DNA of 45,595 nucleotides from an uncultured Odoribacter sp. (GCA_910578985.1 CAJTSF010000018.1:1-45595), one strand, 5' to 3'; shown: positions 24,843-33,848, counted from the first letter of the stretch. Notes: generated from the sequence alone by a model not told the origin. Numbers and translations are program-made.

Positions 24843-27800
24843 ATGGAAACAAAACTACAATCCAAACAGCAATATCCGCGGTTTATCCAAAATAAACCGT
24901 GTGGTATTGACAAATTCGATGGAGGTTCGCAAGAAAGGTTGGCAAAAACTATTGCTCGCCATTTTTGTCAGAATGATTCATTGGATGAGGAATGTACTTT
25001 ACCTCGAATTATCGGCATCGAAGGTATTTGGGGATCTGGAAAATCCAACGTGGTTAAAATGTTGGAACGTGAATTATCAGACGACTATTACTTTTTTGAG
25101 TATGACGCATGGGGACATCAAGAGGACTTGCAACGCCGCTCTATATTGGAATTGCTTACAAGCAAACTTATTGATGATGGTATCCTATCTGGAAATGCAA
25201 CAATAAAAGTCAAAGGTGGAGGTACGAAAACCGTATCATGGTCTGAAAAGCTGAAATATTTATTAGCCCGTAAAACGGAGACCGTAACCGAAAAATATCC
25301 CCTTATCAGTAATGGTATGGTTGCGGCATTTTTGGTTGCAGTTTTAACTCCGATATTTACATTTATTGCGTATGCAGTAAAACCTACACCCACAACATGG
25401 TGGTTTTCTTTATTGTCTATTATCATAGCTGCACTGCCAGTTCTTATTGCATTGTGCGTTTGGAAATGGGCATATAGCAAAGATCATAAATATGGATGGA
25501 GTTATATGTTAGCTATTTATCAAGATAAAGTCGAAAAGGACGTTTGCTATGAGACTTTGAGCGAAGACGAACCAACGGTTTACGAGTTCAAAACATGGAT
25601 GCAAGACATTTCTGATTTTATCAAGGAAAAAGGACAACGTAAATTAGTCCTTGTTTTTGACAACATGGATCGTCTCCCCGCTGAAAAAGTAAAAGAATTA
25701 TGGTCTTCTATCCATACGTTCTTCGCCGATAGCGGTTTTGAAAATGTTTGGGCTGTTATTCCTTTCGATGAAACACATTTAGCTTGTGCATTCGGAGATG
25801 AGACCGACGAACAAACGAAACAACTGACCAAGTATTTTATCAATAAAACTTTCCCTATTGTTTATCGTGTTGCTCCTCCTGTTATTACCGACTATCGAAG
25901 TATATTCAACAAACTGTTTGTTGAAGCATTTGGAGAAACAGAAAATGAAGCGAAAGAAACTATAAATCGGATATTCAGATTGGTAAATCCTAATGCCAAT
26001 GTTAGGGAAATTATATCATATATCAATGAGATGGTCGCTCTTAAACAAGAGTGGTGTAACGAAATTTTGATGATAAACATAGCATTGTTCTGTTTGAAGA
26101 AGACGGATATTCTGGCAAATCCAGTAGAACAAATATTGTCCGGCGACTATCTGAATGGCATTCAAACAATAATTAACAATGATCTGCAAACACAACGCGA
26201 AATTGCAGCTTTGGTATATGGTGTCGATGTTGAAGATGCTCGACAAATTCCATTGAAAAAATATATTGAAGGCTGCATCAACGGAGAAGAAGACCACGAC
26301 ATAAATCAATATGCAGAGACTAATAAACAATTTGACACTGTATTAGAAGAAGTTATACAATGTATGGACAATGCGCTTATCGATAAGATTATACATTGTT
26401 TGCATAAATTAACTCGAAAGAGCGATGTTATTCTGCGTGTATGGCAAAGAATAGCACAATTGAAATTAAAAGAATCCATAGAGAAGCAGGTGTTCCCTGT
26501 CGAATACCAAGAACTGCTGTTGCATTTAGACACGGAAAGCCAAAACCATGTGATTGCTCAATTATATAAGAAGATAGTTCGGTTCAATGACTTCAATGGC
26601 GGCGACTATTTCAAAACGTTAGATGCAATAGACAGGTTTATTGCGCAAAATAAGTTGGCGTGCGATTTTACGTCATTGATTGAAGCAAAAACAGTCAAGC
26701 CAAATACATTTATCGATTATATTCAAGCTGCAAATGCAACAGATGCTGCCTATCGGGATAACGCGACAACTAAAGCATATAAATATTATCAAGTAGCAAC
26801 AAATTCGGAGGCGCTCGATAATTATTTGGCAAACTTACTACCCGATAATTTCGACCATGCAGATATTGTAAAAACGTTAAAAGATAATTCTACCTATACG
26901 TTTCCAACGCTTTTGCAAGCGATCACGAATTGCATTGATGAACAGAATGTAAATAAAGATAATATAGGGGCTATATTTACAACCTATCGTTTATTGGCAT
27001 CTGACGAAGAAAGACCTTTACCTGTAACGTTAGATTCAACCTACATAAATCAGTTGCATTCTGAATTAGAAACTGATGGCCGAAACATTAAAGAGTCTGG
27101 ATATTACGATTTAGTCGCCATGCAATTGGCACATGGTCATTCCGTTTCCTTAATAGAGGGTGGAGATATAAAATATGTTGCAGAACTCATGGACTATTAT
27201 GTGGATCATGGAGACTTATTAGTAAATAGTGTGGGATGGAATATACCGCTATTAAATGAAACACTACAATACATGGTAAATCATAAACTTGGCTATAAAT
27301 TATTGCTCTCAGACATATTGCCCCAATTTGAAGATATTAAGAACAGAATAGGTGTAACGGATGAGGTATTTATCGAGCATTTAGCAGAGTGGAATACCGA
27401 TTTGGATAAGTATATCACTAAGAACAATATTAAAGATGTAATTCCTGACGCATCTTTTTACGATTTGACCACTAAAATAAGCAATGTCCTGACCGATCAT
27501 ATCAATAAAATAGCGTTCGAAGCGTTGTCTGAAATAAGTGTTGATACATTATACGCCCAAAGAACAGCACATACATCATATTATTGGTTTGTCGCAATAA
27601 AACATTTACTGGCTAAAATCAAATCCTTGCCAGATAACTTGACTGAATTTGGCAAAAAGATTCTGATGGATATTGCTTCTGGAACTCAAAGTTTGAATCC
27701 TTTCCCTAATTGTTTCAAGAATATAGTTGAAAGATTGGATAAACGAAAAATTAAATCGACAGTTACCGATATAAGAAATGATTTCTGCATCGGTAAAAAG

Positions 27801-28097
27801 ACTATCAATGCAATAAAGTTTCAATTTTTCGAAACATGGCTTAGATCGCATGGTAATTTGAAAAGTCAAGCTGGAGACGTTATTGATAAAATAGTGAAAC
27901 CTGTAATTTCCGATGGGGCATGCCGTTCATTGATTCTGCAAAACAAAGATTTTTATATGGATTTAATAAATACAGCAGGGGATGATGCTTATGAATTGAA
28001 AAAGAGTCTCCGAAACCTCATACAAAAAGATTCAGATCCGCAATTGGTTAAATTTGTCAATTCGATAGATTCAGTACCTGAGGTTGAAACCGCGTAA
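24843..28097 (+). CDS. Large KAP-family P-loop NTPase with two membrane segments
   Basis: 1084 aa. Walker A GIWGSGKS (61-68), Walker B LVLVFDNMDRL (268-278), and two transmembrane helices inserted between them (about 157-179 and 187-206) are the hallmarks of the KAP NTPase family; FFEYDAWGHQ after Walker A is also a KAP trait. The KAP domain ends near residue 420, and the remaining 650 residues are a helical repeat-like region with no domain I recognise, perhaps a sensor. KAP NTPases are membrane-anchored STAND-like ATPases, several linked to phage exclusion or signalling. Strongly AT-rich compared with the rest of the element, which suggests separate acquisition. A defence role is inference. 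Confidence 0.8.
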   Translation: METKLQSKQQYPRFIQNKPCGIDKFDGGSQERLAKTIARHFCQNDSLDEECTLPRIIGIEGIWGSGKSNVVKMLERELSDDYYFFEYDAWGHQEDLQRRSILELLTSKLIDDGILSGNATIKVKGGGTKTVSWSEKLKYLLARKTETVTEKYPLISNGMVAAFLVAVLTPIFTFIAYAVKPTPTTWWFSLLSIIIAALPVLIALCVWKWAYSKDHKYGWSYMLAIYQDKVEKDVCYETLSEDEPTVYEFKTWMQDISDFIKEKGQRKLVLVFDNMDRLPAEKVKELWSSIHTFFADSGFENVWAVIPFDETHLACAFGDETDEQTKQLTKYFINKTFPIVYRVAPPVITDYRSIFNKLFVEAFGETENEAKETINRIFRLVNPNANVREIISYINEMVALKQEWCNEILMINIALFCLKKTDILANPVEQILSGDYLNGIQTIINNDLQTQREIAALVYGVDVEDARQIPLKKYIEGCINGEEDHDINQYAETNKQFDTVLEEVIQCMDNALIDKIIHCLHKLTRKSDVILRVWQRIAQLKLKESIEKQVFPVEYQELLLHLDTESQNHVIAQLYKKIVRFNDFNGGDYFKTLDAIDRFIAQNKLACDFTSLIEAKTVKPNTFIDYIQAANATDAAYRDNATTKAYKYYQVATNSEALDNYLANLLPDNFDHADIVKTLKDNSTYTFPTLLQAITNCIDEQNVNKDNIGAIFTTYRLLASDEERPLPVTLDSTYINQLHSELETDGRNIKESGYYDLVAMQLAHGHSVSLIEGGDIKYVAELMDYYVDHGDLLVNSVGWNIPLLNETLQYMVNHKLGYKLLLSDILPQFEDIKNRIGVTDEVFIEHLAEWNTDLDKYITKNNIKDVIPDASFYDLTTKISNVLTDHINKIAFEALSEISVDTLYAQRTAHTSYYWFVAIKHLLAKIKSLPDNLTEFGKKILMDIASGTQSLNPFPNCFKNIVERLDKRKIKSTVTDIRNDFCIGKKTINAIKFQFFETWLRSHGNLKSQAGDVIDKIVKPVISDGACRSLILQNKDFYMDLINTAGDDAYELKKSLRNLIQKDSDPQLVKFVNSIDSVPEVETA

Positions 28098-28102
28098 GTA
28101 TT

Positions 28103-28235
28103 TGTCTAACAAGTCCGAATTTTACGATTTTACCCGTCAGAACTGAAGTGCCCCCCAAAAAAATTGTATCCAACTTTTGGGGGTCACTTCAAACTTCGAT
28201 AGGGATAATTTTCAATTTTGGGGACTTGTTAGACA
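28103..28235. repeat. Outer 14-bp inverted repeat around the cargo-mobC gap
   Basis: TGTCTAACAAGTCC (28103-28116) and GGACTTGTTAGACA (28222-28235) are perfect inverted copies. The right arm contains the stop codon of mobC and the left arm sits just after the stop of the KAP gene. This suggests that a piece of the mobC 3' end was copied or inverted when the cargo was acquired, or that both are IS ends. Confidence 0.6.
28144..28191. mobile_element. 48-bp mini-insertion with IS3-like ends and 3-bp AAC duplication
   Basis: TGAAGTGCCCCCCAAAA (28144-28160) and TTTTGGGGGTCACTTCA (28175-28191) are inverted repeats with a single mismatch, separated by 14 bases. They are flanked by AAC on both sides (28141-28143 and 28192-28194), which fits a 3-bp target duplication. 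The arms look like IS3-family termini of Bacteroidetes. It is too small to encode anything: a deleted IS or MITE, able to act as a hairpin between the convergent KAP and mobC genes. Confidence 0.55.
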
Positions 28236-30247
28236 GTCTCATTATCTGGTAGCAGTTTACACAGCACCGGATCGTTTTTGATACGCTCCAGTTCCTCCTG
28301 CACAATCTGCTTCACCTCTTCCTTGATGCGCCGGTAGTTCGCCTGCACCGTTTCCTTCATGCGGTCGTTGCCGTCCTCGTCCGTGAAGTTTGTAATGACG
28401 GGAATTTTCTTGTAGGCACTTTCTTCCCGTTTCACCTTTTCGGCATCCACCACAATCTCGCAATGAAAAATCTTCTGCTCGATACGCTCGTTGAAGTTGT
28501 CGGATACAGAACCGACAAACATTCCCTGCGTAAGCCCGGAAATCTTACTCGGTGGAATGAGCGCGTCCATCTGCGTGTTGATGGAGGTGGAAACATCCTG
28601 CCGGTTGATGGAGATGGACTGCCGTTTCTGCAACACCTTACCGAACCGCTCGGAGAGCGTCTTGGCTGTTTCCCCCACCACCTGACCGGAGAAAATATTG
28701 CCGACAGTGTTCATCACCACTTTCGCCTCTTTGTCCCCGTAGTCACGCACTAACTGGCTGAAATCCTGAAAGCCCAGACACACGGCAACCTTGTTGCTTC
28801 GGGCGGTAGCTATAAGATTGTCCAACCCTTTGAAGTATATTGTGGGCAACTCGTCGATGATGACCGATGACTTCAGCATCCCCTTCTTGTTGATGAGCTT
28901 CACGATACGGGAATTATACAGACCGAGTGCCGCACCGTAGATATTCTGACGGTCGGGATTGTTACCCACGCAGAGGATTTTCGGCTCTTCGGGATTGTTG
29001 ATGTCCAGCGTAAACTCGCTGTCTGACATCACCCAGTAGAGCTGCGGTGAAATCATCCTCGAAAGCGGGATTTTTGCCGACGCTATCTGACCCATGAGCT
29101 GCTCCGCAGCCCCTCCAAGCCACGCATCCATGAACGGCGAAAGGTAGTTCTCCAGCTCCGGATAAGAGGTCAGTATCGGAAATATATCCTCGTAACGGCG
29201 GTTCAGAAACTCGATAGCATGGGGAAACGTGCAAAACTTCCCGTTCTGATAGATTTTGAGATACCAGATAATACTGGCAAACAGAATGATAGGTGACTCC
29301 ACGAAGAAGTCGCCCTGCTTTTGCACCCACGTTTTATTGAGGTTGAGCATTATTGTGTAGGCACTCTCATAGGCATCCGTAATATCTTCCATAAAATCCG
29401 GGTGAATGGGATTGCACCGATGAGAGCGTCGCGGGTCGTCGAAGTTGATCACATAGAACTTCGGCTTTACCTTGTAGCCGTCCGGGTGGTTCAGCAAATG
29501 GTTGTAGGCAATAGTAGATAGGTCGGGATACTTGAAATCGTAGATGTATTGACTAAAGCCCTTTTCAATCTGTTGCTTGATAAAATTGTTTACCACGGCA
29601 TAGGACTTGCCGCTGCCCGGCGTACCCAACACGATGGACGCACGGAAGGGATTAACTACATTGATCCAACCGTTGTTCCAGCGTTTCCTGTAATAGAAAC
29701 GTGTCGGCAGATTGACCGAATACTCGCTTTCGATAAGCCTCGTTTCCTGCATGAAACTCTCGTTCTCGTTGTTGAAAACATCCTCCATCAAATTGTGTTT
29801 CAACAGGCGGCTCATCCACAGACCACCCATCAACAGGCAGACATAGCCCGTTCCAATGGTAAGGACATACAGTCCCGTCACCGCTTCAAGCGGCAGCGGC
29901 AGGGGCAGCAACCACCAGTTCAGGAAAAACAGCACGAACCCGACGGCAAATGCTGTCCAGATTCTCCCCCAAGTGATTTTCTCACCCTTGACACCCTTCG
30001 TACCCAGACAGGACAAGGCAAGCAAAAGGACGGAAAACAGCTTCGTGTAGAGAATGGAATGGAACAGCCCCGCCGTGCGGTCGAAGTTCAGAAGGATTTT
30101 GTCCACCACGCCGATGTTCACGCCCCACAGCCGGATGGCTTCGTAGCAGAACCAGTACACGTTCATGACCACTAAAATGATACTCACGGCACGCAGAAAA
30201 TCCATGATTTTCGCCAATGCCCTCAAATCGTCTTCTTGTTGTGACAT
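28229..30247 (-). CDS. mobC: MobC, VirD4/TraG-type coupling protein
   Basis: 672-aa inner-membrane ATPase that brings the relaxase-DNA complex to the type IV secretion channel. About four TM helices lie in the first 145 residues, followed by Walker A GTPGSGKS (208-215) and Walker B SSVIIDELPT. The stretches VCLGFQDFSQLVRDYG and MNTVGNIFSGQV match the TraG/TraD C-terminal motifs. It is the last gene of mobA-mobB-mobC, 30 nt after mobB. In this family it is often annotated as conjugal transfer protein MobC or TraG. Its 3' end forms the right arm of an inverted repeat. Confidence 0.92.
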   Translation of the reverse strand: MSQQEDDLRALAKIMDFLRAVSIILVVMNVYWFCYEAIRLWGVNIGVVDKILLNFDRTAGLFHSILYTKLFSVLLLALSCLGTKGVKGEKITWGRIWTAFAVGFVLFFLNWWLLPLPLPLEAVTGLYVLTIGTGYVCLLMGGLWMSRLLKHNLMEDVFNNENESFMQETRLIESEYSVNLPTRFYYRKRWNNGWINVVNPFRASIVLGTPGSGKSYAVVNNFIKQQIEKGFSQYIYDFKYPDLSTIAYNHLLNHPDGYKVKPKFYVINFDDPRRSHRCNPIHPDFMEDITDAYESAYTIMLNLNKTWVQKQGDFFVESPIILFASIIWYLKIYQNGKFCTFPHAIEFLNRRYEDIFPILTSYPELENYLSPFMDAWLGGAAEQLMGQIASAKIPLSRMISPQLYWVMSDSEFTLDINNPEEPKILCVGNNPDRQNIYGAALGLYNSRIVKLINKKGMLKSSVIIDELPTIYFKGLDNLIATARSNKVAVCLGFQDFSQLVRDYGDKEAKVVMNTVGNIFSGQVVGETAKTLSERFGKVLQKRQSISINRQDVSTSINTQMDALIPPSKISGLTQGMFVGSVSDNFNERIEQKIFHCEIVVDAEKVKREESAYKKIPVITNFTDEDGNDRMKETVQANYRRIKEEVKQIVQEELERIKNDPVLCKLLPDNETV

Positions 30248-30277
30248 ACATTGATTTTTTAATTGTTGATACTCTGA

Positions 30278-31525
30278 TTACATACCCAAGCCCTTGCGTT
30301 TTTTCTTCTTTTTGCGCTTCATCGCCCGGATGAAAGCCTCTTCCTCGGCATCTACCGCCGGACCTTCGGGAGTGAGCAAGCCCATACCGCCCGATATATC
30401 TTCACTGTCGTAGGCGGTCTGCCCGTGTGCCTTGTCCGCAGCATCCACAGGGATGGATAGCGGTATCGGCGGTTGTCCGGCGTATGGCAGGGTGAAGTGT
30501 TCCTGCAAGGCATTCGCCGAAAGCTCCTTACCCATGCGCGAACCGTTCAGCACGCATCCCGTGCGGTGGTCGATGAAGGTAGCCCCATAGATGCGCCCTT
30601 CCTCTGTGTAGCGCAGTACGGTGTCGATGCCCTTCTCTTTGAGTTGGGATACAAATTTGTCCTTGTCATAAGTGCCTTGCAGCACGGAAAGGACGGTGCG
30701 TTTCGTCATGTCTGCCAGTTTCCTATCCTTGATTTCCGATTTGGAACGGACAAACTTCTTCTGTACGGCTTCATAGCCTGCGGACTTCCCGAAAAGCGAG
30801 GATTTGAACGGGTTGCCCACCTTGTTACCCTTGTCGTCCGTGACGGAATAGACCAGCCCGTGATACTCCCGTCCGCGCACGTTGCCCCTCGCTTCCTCCA
30901 CCGTCATATTATATAAGGAAAGGAGCGCACGGTATTCGCCCATCGTCTGGAAACGGTACTGCCCATTCAGAGCCTTCACGGTGTTGCCTACCTGCTTCTT
31001 CACATCACCTGCCGATGCGGCCACCTTGCGCAACGGATTATCCAATCTCTGATTTTTACGTTCTGCCGGATGCAATCCGTACTTCTGTTCCAGTTCCCTG
31101 CGGATACGGTCGCTGCGGCGGTAGAGAAAATCCCGGTTGAGCCTTTTCCCGTTCTCGTCCACGTTGACCGTCACGATGTGCAGGTGGTGGCGGTCGATGT
31201 CCTCGTGCTTGAATACAAGATAAGGCTGGTTTCCGAAACCGAGTTTTTCCAGATACTCGCGGGCGATATTCTGCAACTCAATATCGGTCAGCACATCCTC
31301 CGGGTGCGGGTTGAGAGAGATATGCACCACCGGCTTCTCGATCTTCATCTGCGGTGGCAGGAAGGTGAGAAAACCCTCCATCGCCTTGCCTATGTCCACC
31401 GTTCCCGAACCGTCATTGTAGATGCGGTTGGTGGTGAGAAGCCGCCCCTGCGCCTCGTTAATCTTCTCCCCGTTGTAGGCAATCGCGCCGTACAACGAAC
31501 TTCCTACACTGATTTTTGCGACCAT
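30278..31525 (-). CDS. mobB: MobB, relaxase/mobilization nuclease
   Basis: 415 aa. Conjugative relaxase that nicks oriT and stays attached to the 5' end. The N-terminal domain has candidate catalytic Tyr residues at 12 and 17 (SLYGAIAYNGEK) and the metal-binding HxH motif DRHHLHIVTVNVDENG (H113, H114, H116), typical of MOB_P-type Bacteroidetes relaxases. The C-terminus is Lys-rich (KRKKKKKRKGLGM), perhaps for DNA binding. It overlaps mobA by 22 bases and precedes mobC, so the three are one transcript. Confidence 0.92.
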   Translation of the reverse strand: MVAKISVGSSLYGAIAYNGEKINEAQGRLLTTNRIYNDGSGTVDIGKAMEGFLTFLPPQMKIEKPVVHISLNPHPEDVLTDIELQNIAREYLEKLGFGNQPYLVFKHEDIDRHHLHIVTVNVDENGKRLNRDFLYRRSDRIRRELEQKYGLHPAERKNQRLDNPLRKVAASAGDVKKQVGNTVKALNGQYRFQTMGEYRALLSLYNMTVEEARGNVRGREYHGLVYSVTDDKGNKVGNPFKSSLFGKSAGYEAVQKKFVRSKSEIKDRKLADMTKRTVLSVLQGTYDKDKFVSQLKEKGIDTVLRYTEEGRIYGATFIDHRTGCVLNGSRMGKELSANALQEHFTLPYAGQPPIPLSIPVDAADKAHGQTAYDSEDISGGMGLLTPEGPAVDAEEEAFIRAMKRKKKKKRKGLGM

Positions 31526-31932
31526 TTTGCCTCCATTTCCCTTGAAAGTTCCACAATCCGGCGGCTCAGTTTCACGAGTTCGACGGTGTGTTGCTCTAAT
31601 TTGTAGAGCAACGCCATCGCCTTTTTCTCTGAAAAATGCAGCCTCAGTTCCTTCACGACTTGGTTGTAATTCGTACCCACGGCACGGAATTGTGCATGAA
31701 AATCCGACAGTTTGGTGTAATAGTCCACCAACGTCTTGTCCACCTTCAGCACCTTGAACGGTTGCCCGAAGAAGTGCGCTTTGAGGAAAACAGACCGTGC
31801 ATAGACACCCGATTTTCCGAACATGGCGAGGAAACGGTTGTGTTCCTCCTCGTTGAAACGGACGGTGTACCGGTACACCGCCGGATCAAGTTTGGGATTT
31901 CTCCCTGATTTGCTTTTCCTTTTCTCTTTCAT
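31504..31932 (-). CDS. mobA: MobA, relaxosome accessory DNA-binding protein
   Basis: 142-aa basic protein of the Bacteroidetes MobA/plasmid MobC type. After a basic N-terminus, YRYTVRFNEEEHNRFLAMF resembles a ribbon-helix-helix start, and the family motif GTNYNQVVKELR follows near 85. It is helical after that. Such proteins bind oriT and help the relaxase. It is first in mobABC, reading away from traA, with the recurring leader motif (31951-31935) ending 2 nt before its ATG. Confidence 0.88.
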   Translation of the reverse strand: MKEKRKSKSGRNPKLDPAVYRYTVRFNEEEHNRFLAMFGKSGVYARSVFLKAHFFGQPFKVLKVDKTLVDYYTKLSDFHAQFRAVGTNYNQVVKELRLHFSEKKAMALLYKLEQHTVELVKLSRRIVELSREMEAKWSQKSV

Positions 31933-31934
31933 AT

Positions 31935-31951
31935 TACTTTGGATTTAGCGG
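31935..31951 (-). promoter_or_regulatory. RteR-complementary leader motif before mobA
   Basis: On the minus strand CCGCTAAATCCAAAGTA ends 2 nt before the mobA ATG. It is identical to the copy at 9357-9373 and can pair over 17 bases with RteR 9271-9287, with one G-U. Confidence 0.6.
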
Positions 31952-32241
31952 ATTGACGGCATAAGCCGCCGCTTCGGATTACAGCACCGCAGTTCTGAAA
32001 GGCTTCCCGACTTCGGAGGGAAAGCCCGCCCCCTGCAAGGGCAAGTGCTTTTCGTGGCTGCTCAAAATATTTTGAGCGGCTGAAAAGACATCTTGCTATG
32101 TTCAGGTGAACATAAAAATCCGTCAGGGGACGGATTGGGAAAATACCTTTCAGGACTCCGGGCCGCGCGTCATCGGCGAACCCTGCTGTCCGGGTGCAAA
32201 GTTACGCCCTTAAAGCGGTATCGGACAGATGCTTGACCCGG
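31952..32241. other. Palindrome-rich region, likely oriT and mob leader
   Basis: No gene. It contains several dyads: GCTTCCC/GGGAAAGC near 32000-32025, a perfect 18-base palindrome GCTCAAAATATTTTGAGC (32060-32077), ATGTTCA/TGAACAT (32098-32113) and AATCCGTC/GACGGATT (32117-32136). The CTnDOT oriT is next to mobA, upstream of the mob genes, and nick sites usually sit beside such hairpins, so I place oriT here. The nick position is not identifiable by eye. Confidence 0.5.
32197..32204 (-). promoter_or_regulatory. Candidate mobABC promoter -7 box
   Basis: On the minus strand TAACTTTG is a perfect -7 box, about 265 bases before mobA. The surrounding GTAACTTTGC (32205-32196) also matches the GTANNTTTGC integration core. 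A -33 TTTG is not seen; an activator such as Xis may replace it, since mob expression is reported to depend on excision proteins. Confidence 0.4.
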
Positions 32242-32641
32242 TCAATGACTGCCAACCGGCGCAACGTGCCGCCACTTGCCGGAGAAGTGATACAGGTTCC
32301 AAAATATACTTGTTTATTTGCAGCATGATTCAAGAAACGAACGATTTGAAGATATGATAAACGGAACATTCAAATACCCGGAAATCCGCTTCTTCGGATA
32401 CTTGCCGAAACGGATACCCGAACCGTCGGAAACCCGGTTCTCCGACAATTCGGTGACGTATGGATTCAATGACTTCATGACGCAATGTCGTCAATCACCA
32501 TTTGTCCGACGCACCGCTTCACCACAGAACCGGATACGCGACGACCCGCCTGCGTGTGTAGTCACGGAAGCGGATGGTGCGACAGCCAAATCCGTATGGA
32601 AACAGAAAAACAAATCATCAACAATTAAAATAAATGGAACT
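32242..32641 (+). promoter_or_regulatory. Long leader/promoter region of the tra operon
   Basis: About 400 bases before traA. The frame of traA is open back to 32318, but the upstream part lacks a start of the right kind and reads unlike TraA proteins, which begin at MSKEIFVAFATQKGG. It holds hairpins ATCCG/CGGAT near 32384-32400 and GTCGGA/TCCGAC (32425-32446). Xis2c/Xis2d and Exc are reported to activate the tra promoter in this region; I cannot point to the promoter boxes. Confidence 0.4.
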
Positions 32642-33403
32642 ATGAGTAAGGAAATCTTCGTTGCATTCGCAACACAGAAAGGTGGCATCGGCAAATCCAC
32701 TGTCACGGCACTTGCCGCCAGCTACCTGCACAACGTGAAAGGCTACAATGTCGCCGTCGTGGACTGCGACGACCCGCAGCACAGCATCCACGGGCTGCGC
32801 GAACACGAAATGGGGCTTATCGACAGCAGCACCTACTTCAAGGCTCTCGCTTGCGACCATTTCCGCCGGATCAAAAAGAACGCCTACACCATCGTCAAAA
32901 GCAATGCGGTGAACGCCCTCGACGATGCCGAGAGGATGATTGCCACTGAGGACGTGAAACCCGACGTGGTGTTCTTCGACATGCCCGGCACACTCCGAAG
33001 CAACGGCGTGATAAAGACGCTCTCGCAGATGGACTACATTTTCACTCCGCTGAGTGCCGACCGCTTTGTCGTGGAGAGTACCCTGAAATTCGTCACGATG
33101 TTCCGCGACAGGCTGATGACTACCGGACAGGCGAAAACAAAGGGGCTGCATCTGTTCTGGACGATGGTGGACGGCAGGGAGAGGAACGACTTGTACGGCA
33201 TCTACGAGGAAGTGATAGCCGAAATGGGCTTTCCGGTACTTTCCACCCGCTTGCCCGACAGCAAGAAGTTCCGCCGTGACCTTTCGGAAGAGCGCAAGAG
33301 CGTTTTCCGCTCCACCATCTTCCCGATGGACACGGCACTGCTGAAAGGGAGTGGCATCCGGGAGTTTTCCGAAGAGATAAGCGACATCATCAGACCGCAG
33401 TGA
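32642..33403 (+). CDS. traA: TraA, ParA/MinD-type ATPase
   Basis: 253 aa from the ATG at 32642, first gene of the transfer operon. Deviant Walker A ATQKGGIGKST (11-21), switch/Walker B VVFFDMPG and the IFTPLSADRFV stretch are typical of ParA-like ATPases. In CTnDOT TraA is the first tra product; ParA-like proteins may position the transfer machinery or the DNA. traB starts 3 nt downstream. Confidence 0.9.
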   Translation: MSKEIFVAFATQKGGIGKSTVTALAASYLHNVKGYNVAVVDCDDPQHSIHGLREHEMGLIDSSTYFKALACDHFRRIKKNAYTIVKSNAVNALDDAERMIATEDVKPDVVFFDMPGTLRSNGVIKTLSQMDYIFTPLSADRFVVESTLKFVTMFRDRLMTTGQAKTKGLHLFWTMVDGRERNDLYGIYEEVIAEMGFPVLSTRLPDSKKFRRDLSEERKSVFRSTIFPMDTALLKGSGIREFSEEISDIIRPQ

Positions 33404-33405
33404 GC

Positions 33406-33846
33406 ATGGGCAGCAGGAAAGTGAACACGGAAGGCATCGACGAGGAACTGCTGTTAGCCTCCATCGGGCGGCGCACACAGGACGGGACACTGCGCCCCGC
33501 ACAGGAAGTACCCGCAGCTGCACCGACCGAAGAGGACACCGCCGCACCGGAACCATCTCCTGTGCAACCCGTAACACGGGAAAAAGCGCAGAGGGAAAGT
33601 GGACGCCGGAAAAGGCAGGACGAGGACTACAACGAGCTATTCCTGCGCCGCAACGAGATAAAGACCCGCCAATGTGTCTATATCAGCCGTGACGTCCACG
33701 GCAAGATCCTCAGAATCGTGAACGACATCGCCGGAGGGGAAATCTCAGTAGGCGGATATGTGGATACCGTGCTGCGCCAGCATCTGGAACAGCACAAGGA
33801 GAGAATCAACGAACTGTACAAGAAACAACGTGAAGATCTGATTTGA
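33406..33846 (+). CDS. traB: TraB, DUF3408 protein
   Basis: 146 aa. A variable Ala/Pro/Glu-rich N-terminus (1-70) precedes a conserved DUF3408 domain: LFLRRNEIKTRQCVYISRDVHGKILRIV then ISVGGYVDTVLRQHLEQHKE, which resembles a ribbon-helix-helix-like dimer. TraC, the next gene, has the same domain, so the two may form a heterodimeric DNA-binding protein. Function is not established. The start at 33406 avoids the GTG six bases upstream. Confidence 0.85.
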   Translation: MGSRKVNTEGIDEELLLASIGRRTQDGTLRPAQEVPAAAPTEEDTAAPEPSPVQPVTREKAQRESGRRKRQDEDYNELFLRRNEIKTRQCVYISRDVHGKILRIVNDIAGGEISVGGYVDTVLRQHLEQHKERINELYKKQREDLI

Positions 33847-33848
33847 AA

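Noticed and set aside
32318..32641. 108-codon upstream extension of traA
   Set aside because: TraA-type ATPases start at MSKEIFVAFATQKGG (32642), and the extension spans hairpins of the control region with no homology pattern.
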